Assembly: GCA_025937115.1 (NCBI GenBank)
Contig: JAICSB010000017.1
Location: 1-18,220, forward strand
From: Pseudonocardiaceae bacterium
GTDB taxonomy: Bacteria; Actinomycetota; Actinomycetes; Mycobacteriales; Pseudonocardiaceae
Length of the DNA stretch: 18,220 nt
Reading direction: 5' to 3'
The translations under genes and the position numbers were made by a program. Shown here in pieces: positions 12,715 to 18,220 of this stretch. Below the pieces are notes generated by a model, which worked only from the letters and a program-made list of their open reading frames with translations, made no database searches and had not been told where the DNA came from. Each line of letters starts with the position of its first letter. Position 1 is the stretch's first letter.

Positions 12715-13158
12715 ATGCCCGACGAGACGCAGGTCGCCGACGGCGGCCGACACGAGCTGGTCACCGATGAGCCGGAGACCGGTCCACGGGCCGATCAGCA
12801 TCCGGCGTTGCACGGCGACCCAGAGGGCGAGGTCGCCTCACGGTCGCTGGATTCCGACGGCATGACGTTCCGCAAGACGTTCGCCATGGCCGGACCGGCG
12901 GAGATCCCCGCCGACCACCCGTGCCATGAGGACAACGCGGGGCGTGTGCTGGAGGAGGCCATGCAGCGGGGTCTGCACCCCAGGGCGAAGGCACGGTTGG
13001 TGAGCAGCGAAGTCGCGGAGGTCAGCCGCCGGGGCGTGGTCACCACCCACTGCACGTACGCGGTGGAGGTCGTGCCGTCGATCACCGACACGGAGGCGCA
13101 CAAGACGGTGACTTCGTCCTCCGAAGTGCGGGAGAAGTCGCGCGGTCTCGTCGAATGA
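12715..13158 (+). CDS. Unknown protein after the capsid gene
   Basis: The 147-aa product starts with ATG five bases after the capsid stop, with only a weak, distant ribosome binding site. The N-terminal third is acidic and probably disordered (residues 1-45). A middle part (DHPCHEDNAGRVLEEAMQRG) is helical. The C-terminal half contains strands such as GVVTTHCTYAVEVVPS. I do not recognise a domain. Its place between capsid and first connector is where many siphophages encode a head decoration or head-tail accessory protein, which is possible here but rests on position only. It is the last gene before the 13-bp hairpin at 13161. Confidence 0.72.
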   Translation: MPDETQVADGGRHELVTDEPETGPRADQHPALHGDPEGEVASRSLDSDGMTFRKTFAMAGPAEIPADHPCHEDNAGRVLEEAMQRGLHPRAKARLVSSEVAEVSRRGVVTTHCTYAVEVVPSITDTEAHKTVTSSSEVREKSRGLVE

Positions 13159-13160
13159 CC

Positions 13161-13203
13161 GGGTGGGGCGCGGACCTCATTGGGCGGCCACCGCGCCCCA
13201 CCC
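13161..13203 (+). terminator. Strong GC hairpin closing the capsid cassette
   Basis: GGGTGGGGCGCGG (13161-13173) and CCGCGCCCCACCC (13191-13203) pair perfectly over 13 bp with a 17-nt loop. It starts 3 nt after the stop of the gene ending at 13158. No T-tract follows. Because connector and tail genes lie just downstream on the same strand, it probably acts as a partial terminator that lowers their expression relative to capsid, or as a 3' stabiliser of the capsid mRNA. Confidence 0.65.
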
Positions 13204-13228
13204 AACCTGAGCCGGGAGGGAGGCACTG

Positions 13229-13660
13229 ATGACGCAGACCACGTGGGCTACAGCGGCGGACGTGGCCTCCCTGACCGGCGCCACAGTGACTGACCCGCAG
13301 CTCACCCAGGCCAACGCGGCGATCGAGCTGCACGCCGGGCGGCTCTACACCGACGCTGCTGTCCGTACCGGCACCCGCGACATCGAGTGGATGCGCCGGG
13401 CCTGCGCCTACCAGGCCGCGTGGATGCTCGCTCAGCCGGACATGTTCACGCGGCTGGAGATGCAAGCCATATCCGCCACCGGCCGCCCCGTGCCGATCAT
13501 CGCCTCCGCGTTGACCCTGGCGCCGCTGGCCCGCCGGGCGCTGAATCGCGTCTCGTGGTTCCGCTCCCGCAGCCTGCACGTCCGCTCCCCGTTCGAGGAC
13601 GGCCTGGGGCCGTTGTCGACGGCGATCGTCGACTACGACGACACCGGCGAGGGGTGGTAG
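13229..13660 (+). CDS. Head-tail connector (adaptor) protein
   Basis: The 143-aa protein starts at ATG 5 nt after a strong GGGAGGGAGG. It is mainly alpha-helical: ATAADVASLTGATVTDPQL, then AAIELHAGRLYTD and the IEWMRRACAYQAAWMLAQPD helix. That pattern is typical of the adaptor that binds under the portal in siphophages (HK97 gp6 / SPP1 gp15 type). The C-terminal region has a strand-rich LHVRSPFEDG segment and an acidic end (DYDDTGEGW). Length fits. It is the first gene after the capsid cassette, the normal connector position, followed at 2 nt by the head closure gene. Confidence 0.82.
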   Translation: MTQTTWATAADVASLTGATVTDPQLTQANAAIELHAGRLYTDAAVRTGTRDIEWMRRACAYQAAWMLAQPDMFTRLEMQAISATGRPVPIIASALTLAPLARRALNRVSWFRSRSLHVRSPFEDGLGPLSTAIVDYDDTGEGW

Positions 13661-13662
13661 CC

Positions 13663-13992
13663 GTGTACGTGGTCGCCACCTGCACTGCGTCGGTCCTGCG
13701 GGGCACCAGCACCGACACCTACGGAGACACGATCGACAACTCCACCGTGGCCGCCACGGGGATCATCGCGTCAATCCGGGAGATGTCCCGCACGGTGCTC
13801 GACCCGAACACCCAGGAGCCGCGCATTCTGCGGTTCGTCGAGGGCGTCATGCCCGCTGGCACTGATGTGCGCGACACCGACCAGATCCGGGATGACACCT
13901 ACGGCGTGACCTATTTCGTCGAGGCGGTGACACAGAACCGTGAGCCGGGGTTCACTCCGGACCTGAAGTTGCAGCTCAAGCGGGTCAGCTAG
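13663..13992 (+). CDS. Head closure (stopper) protein
   Basis: GTG at 13663 comes 2 nt after the connector stop, with GAGGGG 8 nt upstream. The 109-aa product is beta-rich. The first strand (VYVVATCTASVLRG) is followed by TYGDTIDN, a region of IIASIREMSR, and the C-terminal strands VTYFVEAVTQNREPGFTPDL. This matches small head-completion (stopper, SPP1 gp16-like) proteins that seal the neck after packaging, in order and strand pattern. The same frame stays open upstream inside the connector gene, but that part is antiparallel to no known fold and is excluded. Confidence comes from gene order plus length. Confidence 0.75.
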   Translation: MYVVATCTASVLRGTSTDTYGDTIDNSTVAATGIIASIREMSRTVLDPNTQEPRILRFVEGVMPAGTDVRDTDQIRDDTYGVTYFVEAVTQNREPGFTPDLKLQLKRVS

Positions 13993-14042
13993 CCCCGTAG
14001 AGGGGTCTTGATCCGCACCGCAGGGACCACGCCGTAGAGGCG
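13993..14042 (+). repeat. Two small hairpins with the same GTAGA loop
   Basis: CCCC-GTAGA-GGGG (13993-14005) begins immediately after the head closure stop, and CGCC-GTAGA-GGCG (14030-14042) ends just before the ribosome binding site of the next gene. Stems are 4 bp, with an identical pentaloop in the same orientation. The spacing, 24 nt apart, and the repeated loop suggest a paired RNA or protein signal, although short stems can arise by chance in GC-rich DNA. Confidence 0.4.
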
Positions 14043-14058
14043 GGGAGGGAGGTACCGC

Positions 14059-14367
14059 GTGACTCGGATCGAGATGGACCCCGACTGGCAGCGGAACCTC
14101 GACGTCCCCGTTGCGGAGCTTCTTGAGCGTCTCGGCACGGAGATCGAGGCCGACGCGAAAGAGCACTGCCCGGTGCGGACGGGGAAGCTGCGGGAGTCAC
14201 TGCATCACGTTGTGGAAGGCGACGAGGTGCGCATCGGGTCGGACCTCGATTACGCCGGGTACGTCGAGGAAGGCCACCGGATCGTCGCCTGGGGCCATGA
14301 GACGGGCCGCTTCGAGGAACCGCAACCCTTTTTGAGGCCAGCGCTCTACAAGCCGCGTGGTGCCTGA
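14059..14367 (+). CDS. HK97 gp10-like neck or minor tail protein
   Basis: The 102-aa protein starts at GTG 6 nt after GGAGG (14048-14052). The middle HCPVRTGKLRESL motif (about residues 34-46) is the hallmark of the HK97 gp10-like family, a small tail-assembly protein of siphophages. Flanking it are an N-terminal helix (PVAELLERLGTEIEADAKE) and a beta-rich C-terminal part (DEVRIGSDLDYAGYVEEG). Length and position between head closure and tail terminator are standard. The ATG of the next gene overlaps its TGA by one base (TGATG). Confidence 0.85.
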   Translation: MTRIEMDPDWQRNLDVPVAELLERLGTEIEADAKEHCPVRTGKLRESLHHVVEGDEVRIGSDLDYAGYVEEGHRIVAWGHETGRFEEPQPFLRPALYKPRGA

Positions 14368-14816
14368 TGCCCACCATCCTGCGCGCGAACACCGAGCTGG
14401 TGGCCATGGCGTGGCTCGCCGGGGTCACGGGCCTCACTTCGGACATGGTCGCGGCGGTCCTGCCGAAGGACACCACAGCGTGGGCCGCTACCGGGTTCGT
14501 CACCGTGCGGGCCGTCGGCGGCGCACCGGGCATTCACGTGCCGATGCGGCAGCCGGTGGTCACGGTGGACACGTGGGCGGTGCGGCCGGGCTCAGCTAAG
14601 CCGCCGTGGTTCCTGGCCAACCACCTGGCGGAGCTGGTCGACGTCGGTTGCCGGGCCGTGGATGCGTCCCGGACGGTGACGCTGCCGACGAACTACGGCA
14701 CCGCCCGCGTGCATTCGGCCTACCTGGTCAGCGAACCGCGCCGGGCGTATGGCGATCAGGGCGACTACGCCCGCTACACCACGGACCTCGCCCTGAACTG
14801 GGTGGACCTGTCATGA
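14367..14816 (+). CDS. Tail terminator protein
   Basis: ATG at 14367 overlaps the preceding stop by one base. The 149-aa product has the alpha/beta pattern of the tail terminators (lambda gpU-like) that cap the tail tube and join it to the head. There is an N-terminal helix (TELVAMAWLAGVTGLTSDMV), strands around FVTVRAVGG, and VVTVDTWAV then a helix (LANHLAELVDVGCRAVDA), and C-terminal strands ending LALNWVDLS. Assignment rests on gene order between the gp10-like gene and the major tail protein, plus this fold pattern; no specific motif is diagnostic. Its stop overlaps the next gene as ATGA. Confidence 0.72.
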   Translation: MPTILRANTELVAMAWLAGVTGLTSDMVAAVLPKDTTAWAATGFVTVRAVGGAPGIHVPMRQPVVTVDTWAVRPGSAKPPWFLANHLAELVDVGCRAVDASRTVTLPTNYGTARVHSAYLVSEPRRAYGDQGDYARYTTDLALNWVDLS

Positions 14817-14962
14817 GCCTGGATAGGCAATCGCTGGCGAAGCGGGGTTTGCGCCGGTGCACGCGGTGCAGCGTGGTCAAGGCGTTGACGGCGTTCCCGA
14901 AAGGGTCGGCGAAGTGCAAGCCGTGCAAATCCGTGTACGACTTCGAGAGGGCCTCCAAATGA
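14813..14962 (+). CDS. 49-aa zinc-ribbon protein in the tail operon
   Basis: ATG at 14813 overlaps the upstream stop (ATGA), and its own stop overlaps the next start (ATGA). The product is basic, with two cysteine pairs, CTRC (16-19) and CKPC (35-38), spaced 15 residues apart, so it should bind zinc. The pattern with an F-x(n)-K between them (VKALTAFPKGSAK) resembles the N-terminal zinc element that precedes HNH domains in many phage nucleases. Here no nuclease core follows. It may be an independent small nucleic-acid or protein-binding factor, or a reduced relic of an HNH gene. Function is unknown. It is below common ORF cut-offs. Confidence 0.65.
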   Translation: MSLDRQSLAKRGLRRCTRCSVVKALTAFPKGSAKCKPCKSVYDFERASK

Positions 14963-15180
14963 GCCGCTACGCCCTCGTGGGCGCTGTCTCGGGTGAACTG
15001 CTCAGCCACGGCGGCCGGGTGCTCTCGCACGATTCACAGGCCGAACTGGAGTTCCTGTTCCCCGGTGCGCGCGTCGTGGAGCTTCCCCGGCACATCGAAC
15101 CGGGGCAGACGCTGCCCGTTGCTCAACACCCAGGCATGGCCTCCGTCCGGTGGCCGCTGAGGAAGGACGAGTTCAGATGA
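14959..15180 (+). CDS. 73-aa protein of unknown function in the tail operon
   Basis: ATG at 14959 overlaps the stop of the zinc-ribbon gene and its own TGA overlaps the following ATG, so three neighbours are translationally coupled. The product starts MSRYALVGAVSGELLSHGGR, has a helical or acidic FLFPGARVVELPRH segment, and ends in a charged tail (VRWPLRKDEFR). No domain is recognised. There are no cysteines, signal peptide or membrane segments. Co-translation with tail genes suggests a virion-assembly or moron role, which is inference. Confidence 0.65.
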   Translation: MSRYALVGAVSGELLSHGGRVLSHDSQAELEFLFPGARVVELPRHIEPGQTLPVAQHPGMASVRWPLRKDEFR

Positions 15181-15341
15181 AGATCCGCACCACCATGCTG
15201 CCGGACGTCGAGCTGGACGTCGATGCGGCCGAGTTCACCGATCTGTCGCGCCAGGGGCTCCTGGTGGACAACAGCGCACCGAAGCGGCTACCGGAGGGCG
15301 TCGAGCTCCCGGCCGATGTGCTTGACCCGAAGGGAATCTGA
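15177..15341 (+). CDS. 54-aa protein upstream of the major tail gene
   Basis: ATG at 15177 overlaps the preceding stop (ATGA). The product starts MKIRTTMLPDVELDVDAAEF and contains LSRQGLLVDN, a beta-hairpin then helix pattern; the C-terminal half is acidic and proline-rich. Comparable short proteins beginning M-(K/R)-I/V-R and including an LPDVELDV block occur directly before major tail genes in actinophages, to my knowledge, with no known role. A longer frame from 15150 would overlap the upstream gene and is unlikely. The major tail protein follows 3 nt later. Confidence 0.68.
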   Translation: MKIRTTMLPDVELDVDAAEFTDLSRQGLLVDNSAPKRLPEGVELPADVLDPKGI

Positions 15342-15344
15342 CCA

Positions 15345-15905
15345 ATGTCGATCACTGCCACCAACCTGATCCTGGGCCCCGGCACCCTCTACACCGGTGC
15401 GTTCGGTGCGACCGAGCCCGCCGACACCGCCGTCAACACCACCCCGGAGGTGTCCGCCTGGACCGACCTGGGCGCCACCGATGGTGGCGTGAAGCTCACC
15501 ATCGACCAGAAGTTCACCGAGCTCACCGTCGACCAGGTCGTCGACTCCCTGGGCCGTCGCCTCACTGCACGCGAGATCATGGTCGACACCAACCTCGCGG
15601 AGCCGACGCTGGCGAACCTGCAATTGGCGATGAACGGCGGCACGGCGGCCACCGGCGCCGGGTTCTCAAGCCTGGATCCGCTGAACGTCACCAGCGCCAC
15701 CCAGCCCACCTATGTTGCGGTGATCCTCGATGGTTTCGCACCGGCCGGTTTCCGTCGTCGGGTTGTCATTCGCAAGGCCCTGAACACGTCCAGCATCCAG
15801 TCGGCCTATGCGAAGGACAAGGAGACCTACATCCCGGTCACGTTCGCCGGGCACTACGTCTCGTCCTCGATTACCCCGTTCCACATCACCGATCAAACCT
15901 CGTGA
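15345..15905 (+). CDS. Major tail tube protein
   Basis: The 186-aa product has the strand-rich signature of siphophage tail tube proteins. Landmarks are GPGTLYTGAFG (about residues 11-21), PADTAVNTTPEVSAWTDLGA, DGGVKLTIDQKFTELTVDQV (about 46-65) and a C-terminal TYIPVTFAGHYV. Hexamers of it form the tail tube through which DNA passes. Length is normal. ATG at 15345 comes 3 nt after the preceding stop, with a modest AAGGGA ribosome binding site. The tail chaperone genes and tape measure follow in the standard order. Confidence 0.92.
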   Translation: MSITATNLILGPGTLYTGAFGATEPADTAVNTTPEVSAWTDLGATDGGVKLTIDQKFTELTVDQVVDSLGRRLTAREIMVDTNLAEPTLANLQLAMNGGTAATGAGFSSLDPLNVTSATQPTYVAVILDGFAPAGFRRRVVIRKALNTSSIQSAYAKDKETYIPVTFAGHYVSSSITPFHITDQTS

Positions 15906-15942
15906 CCCGAGTTGTCGCCACGACTAGCCGGGAGGCCGCCAC

Positions 15943-16254
15943 ATGATTGAGCTCAAAAGCAAGACCGCCGAGCGGGAGATGGTCGACCTGTTCTCCGTTG
16001 ACGGCACGGTCTATCAGATGCCTGTGCGGGTCGGTGCCGGTATGGCCCTGGGGTACATGAAGATGACCCGCACCCACGGTCAGGAGGCCGCTATGGGGTG
16101 GGCGCTGGAGAACGTGCTCGGCACAGCGGCCTACGACGCCCTGACGAACTGTGCCGATCTCGAAATGGACGACCTCGAAGCGATCATGAAGGTCGTGCAC
16201 GACAACGTCATGGGGGCGGTGGAAGCGGGAAAAGGGAAAGGACCGCGCGGCTAG
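15943..16254 (+). CDS. Tail assembly chaperone G
   Basis: The 103-aa product starts at ATG 7 nt after GGAGG (15931-15935). It is helical with a basic, glycine-rich C-terminus (VEAGKGKGPRG) and matches G-type tail assembly chaperones in size and place between major tail and tape measure. Ribosomes that slip at 16227-16233 skip its stop and make a G-T fusion; those that do not terminate at 16252-16254. The chaperone coats the tape measure before tube polymerisation in lambda-like systems. Confidence 0.88.
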   Translation: MIELKSKTAEREMVDLFSVDGTVYQMPVRVGAGMALGYMKMTRTHGQEAAMGWALENVLGTAAYDALTNCADLEMDDLEAIMKVVHDNVMGAVEAGKGKGPRG

Positions 16255-16541
16255 AGCAAACGATGTGGGTTCTCGACCATCTCGACGATTTGGAGGCCGA
16301 CTTCCTTGTCTTCTATCGGATCGACGACATCGAGACCCTCACGGGGCCACGGTTCCTGTCCCTCGCCCTGCGGGTGTTCGCCTATCAGGGCGTGATGGCC
16401 GCCAGGGCGATGGCACAGGAGGAAACGGCTAGCGGTGGCAGTCACCGAAACGGGACGGAGGTGAGGCAGGTGGAGAGCAGTAGGGCGGCTATCACCGCCG
16501 ATCCCGTGCTCAGCGGACTGGTGTCCTGGGGGTCCGGCTGA
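15943..16541 (+). CDS. Tail assembly chaperone G-T fusion made by -1 frameshift
   Basis: After a -1 slip at 16227-16233, translation joins the first 97 codons of the G protein to the T frame, which reads from 16233 to the stop at 16539-16541. The fusion would be about 199 aa. The T portion contributes RERTARLEQTMWVLDHLDD, a helical middle (LEADFLVFYRIDD, LALRVFAYQGVMAARAMAQ) and a polar tail. T has no convincing ribosome binding site of its own, supporting production only as a fusion. Its stop overlaps the tape measure start by one base (TGATG). Confidence 0.85.
16227..16233 (+). promoter_or_regulatory. Slippery heptamer for programmed -1 frameshifting
   Basis: GGGAAAA at 16227-16233 reads G GGA AAA in the G-protein frame, the canonical X XXY YYZ arrangement. 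A slip by one base back leads into the open T frame, and the zero frame stops only 21 nt later. A second tract GGGAAAG (16234-16240) is out of the needed phase. A short dyad CCGCGCGG downstream (16243-16250) could help a little; no long pseudoknot is obvious. Confidence 0.88.
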
Positions 16542-18220
16542 TGGGCGGCTTTAAGATCGCGGAGGCCTTCGTCTCGGTCAAGTCCGACGCCACTGGCTTG
16601 CGGGAGGAAGTCAGCCGCGACGTCAAGGAAGCCGGGGCCGGGCAGGAGATAAAGGTCGGGCTGAAGGTAGACAAGGCCAACCTGGGCGGCCTGATGTCGA
16701 ACCTGGCGCCGTTCATCATGCCCACCATCGCGTCGATCACTCAGTTGTCCGGCGTGCTCGGGTTGGTGCCCGCTGTGGCGGGGGCGGCGGGCCTGGCTTA
16801 CGGCACCCTGAAGGTGGGGATGTCGAACTTCGCCGACTCCCTGAAGACCGGGGACACCCCGGCGCAGCTCAAGAAGGCCAACGAGGCCCTGGCCGACCTG
16901 TCCCCGAACGCCCGCGCCGCTGCCCTCACGGTCCGTGGGCTGGGTCCAGCGTGGGACTCGGTGAAGCTCGACGTCCAAAACCGGCTGTTCGCGGGGATGT
17001 CGGGTGTCATCCAGAAGGTCGCGAAGGCTGACCTGCCGGTGCTGCGCAGCGGCATGGATGGTATGGCTGGGTCGCTGAACCTGGCGGCGAAGTACACCGG
17101 GGCGTGGTTGACGAGTGCGAAGACGACGACCGACATCAGGACGATCTTCGACAACTCGGCGGTGGCCGGGGGAAATCTGGCGCGGTCCATCCAGCCGATC
17201 CTGGGTCTAATCCGCGACGTCGGCGCTGCGGGTTCACGGTTCCTTCCCCAGCTCACCGGCGGGTTCGCCGCAGCGTCACAAAGGGCCGCCGACTTCGTAT
17301 CGAATGCCCGCGACACCGGGAAGCTGCACGAGTGGATACAGACCGGCATCGACGCGGTTAAGCAGTTGTGGGCCATATTCGGAGATCTTTTCGACATCAT
17401 TAAGCAGATCTCCGCGCATCAGGGTCCGGTCAATATGCTTGATATCATCAAGGCAATTACCGGGGGCATAAGATGGCTCGTCGATAACATGCCGGAATTG
17501 ATACCCATTATCGAGGGTATCGTCGTCGCCTGGAAAGCGTGGCAAGTAGCGCAGTGGGCGCTGAACGTCGCCATGGACGCCAATCCCATCGGCCTCGTGA
17601 TCGCCGCAGTGGCGGCGCTGGCCCTGGGCGTCTATGAGCTGATCAAACACTGGCAGGCCGTCAAGGACTTCCTTGAGGCGACCTGGCAGTGGATCAAAGA
17701 CGCCGCCAGCTCCATCTGGGGCGCCATCCGGGACTATTTCGTCGGCATATGGAACAACATCCACGACTCGGCAGTAGCCGTCTGGGATGCGATCCGCGAC
17801 TCGACGCTGTCAGTCTGGGGCGCGATCCGCGACTTCCTGACCGGCATCTGGAACTTCATCCGCGACACCGCCACGACCGTGTGGGACGCGATCACGGGCT
17901 ATTTCACGCGCCTGTGGAACGCGCACAAAGACCTGATCATCCCGATTTATACGGCCATTCGTGACTTCCTGACCGGCATCTGGAATAGCATTCGGGACAC
18001 GGCGACGTCGATCTGGAATGCGATCAGCGACTTCTTTACTCGGACCTGGAATGCGATGCGCGACATCGTTACCAGCGTATGGAACGCCATTGTCGGGTTC
18101 CTTACTCCGGGGTTCAACGCCTTCCGTGCCGGTTTCGAGGTCGTTTGGAACGCCATCAGCGGCGTGTTCACCACCGTGTGGAACGCCATTTCCGGTACCG
18201 CGACCAGCGCGTGGAACAGC
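16541..18220 (+). CDS. Tape measure protein, 3' truncated by the window
   Basis: The ATG at 16541 overlaps the chaperone stop by one base, and 560 codons remain open to the right edge, so the gene is incomplete. Tape measure proteins set tail length and are ejected with DNA. Visible parts are an N-terminal helical region, a hydrophobic stretch (about residues 49-95: NLAPFIMPTIASITQLSGVL and onward), a helical tether, the NPIGLVIAAVAALALGVYEL membrane-type segment (starting at Asn348), and from residue about 392 a run of exact 11-residue Trp repeats. Length so far already exceeds the other genes, and total tail length cannot be estimated. Tail length control depends on the repeats and helix length still outside the window. 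Confidence 0.95.
   Translation, partial: MGGFKIAEAFVSVKSDATGLREEVSRDVKEAGAGQEIKVGLKVDKANLGGLMSNLAPFIMPTIASITQLSGVLGLVPAVAGAAGLAYGTLKVGMSNFADSLKTGDTPAQLKKANEALADLSPNARAAALTVRGLGPAWDSVKLDVQNRLFAGMSGVIQKVAKADLPVLRSGMDGMAGSLNLAAKYTGAWLTSAKTTTDIRTIFDNSAVAGGNLARSIQPILGLIRDVGAAGSRFLPQLTGGFAAASQRAADFVSNARDTGKLHEWIQTGIDAVKQLWAIFGDLFDIIKQISAHQGPVNMLDIIKAITGGIRWLVDNMPELIPIIEGIVVAWKAWQVAQWALNVAMDANPIGLVIAAVAALALGVYELIKHWQAVKDFLEATWQWIKDAASSIWGAIRDYFVGIWNNIHDSAVAVWDAIRDSTLSVWGAIRDFLTGIWNFIRDTATTVWDAITGYFTRLWNAHKDLIIPIYTAIRDFLTGIWNSIRDTATSIWNAISDFFTRTWNAMRDIVTSVWNAIVGFLTPGFNAFRAGFEVVWNAISGVFTTVWNAISGTATSAWNS
17714..18220 (+). repeat. At least 15 tandem 33-bp (11-residue) Trp repeats inside the tape measure
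   Basis: From ATC at 17714 the reading divides cleanly into 33-nt units with no phase slip: IWGAIRDYFVG, IWNNIHDSAVA, VWDAIRDSTLS, VWGAIRDFLTG, IWNFIRDTATT and so on. Fifteen full units and a partial AWNS reach the window edge. The preceding TWQWIKDAASS (from 17681) may be an earlier degenerate unit. Most units have W at position 2, I at 5 and R/S/I at 6; units 7, 8 and 13 deviate (LWNAHKD, IYTAIRD, GFNAFRA). The 11-residue period fits a hendecad helical repeat, seen in tape measure proteins of other siphophages. Confidence 0.9.

Noticed and set aside
13993..14042. Possible CRISPR-like repeats
   Set aside because: Only two units, 4-bp stems, unequal flanks and no third copy.
16798..17400. 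A 200-codon minus-strand frame in the tape measure gene
   Set aside because: It lacks protein-like features and lies opposite a continuous 560-codon frame with tape measure hallmarks.
17947..18189. A repetitive minus-strand protein at the right end
   Set aside because: Its 11-residue repeat is the antisense image of the tape measure Trp repeats.

Overview
The window is a GC-rich actinobacterial temperate siphophage or prophage, read almost entirely left to right. The calls rest on a large serine integrase, a primase-polymerase/helicase fusion, a complete head gene set and a tail module that runs off the right edge inside the tape measure gene. Very high third-position GC, frequent GTG starts and tight ATGA/GTGA gene junctions point to an actinomycete host. 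The genus cannot be fixed from sequence alone. Whether this is an integrated prophage or a free genome cannot be decided, because no second attachment site is in view.

Left end (1-2270): a truncated minus-strand gene and the serine integrase diverge from a 142-bp control region. That region holds a 36-bp inverted repeat, a consensus-like minus-strand promoter, and a -10 box placed so that the integrase mRNA would be leaderless. After the integrase comes a good promoter, a 120-aa gene of unknown function and two large hairpins.

Replication region (2271-5425): a 120-aa unknown protein is translationally coupled to the primase-polymerase/helicase. Directly behind it lies about 400 bp without a gene. 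This stretch carries eight copies of a G6AC(A/G) iteron around a strikingly AT-rich 56-bp segment, and looks like a replication origin.

Switch region (5426-6141): a small minus-strand helix-turn-helix gene faces two tiny plus-strand genes across an operator with 8-bp arms. The operator shares its TGTCCC core with the iterons. One of the tiny genes (59 aa, CxxC) is below common ORF length cut-offs.

Head module (6235-13158): terminase small subunit (its ribosome binding site sits in a hairpin loop), two small coupled genes including a two-helix membrane protein, terminase large subunit, HNH protein, portal, scaffold-like protein, a membrane-anchored coiled-coil protein, major capsid and an unknown protein. 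The capsid cassette is bracketed by hairpins, the right one having a perfect 13-bp stem.

Connector and tail module (13229-18220): head-tail connector, head closure, HK97-gp10-like protein, tail terminator, three tiny overlapping genes (one a zinc-ribbon protein), major tail protein, tail assembly chaperones G and GT joined by a canonical -1 slippery heptamer, and 560 codons of a tape measure protein with at least 15 exact 11-residue Trp repeats. Head genes build the capsid, terminase fills it, connectors close it, and the chaperones load the tape measure for tail assembly.
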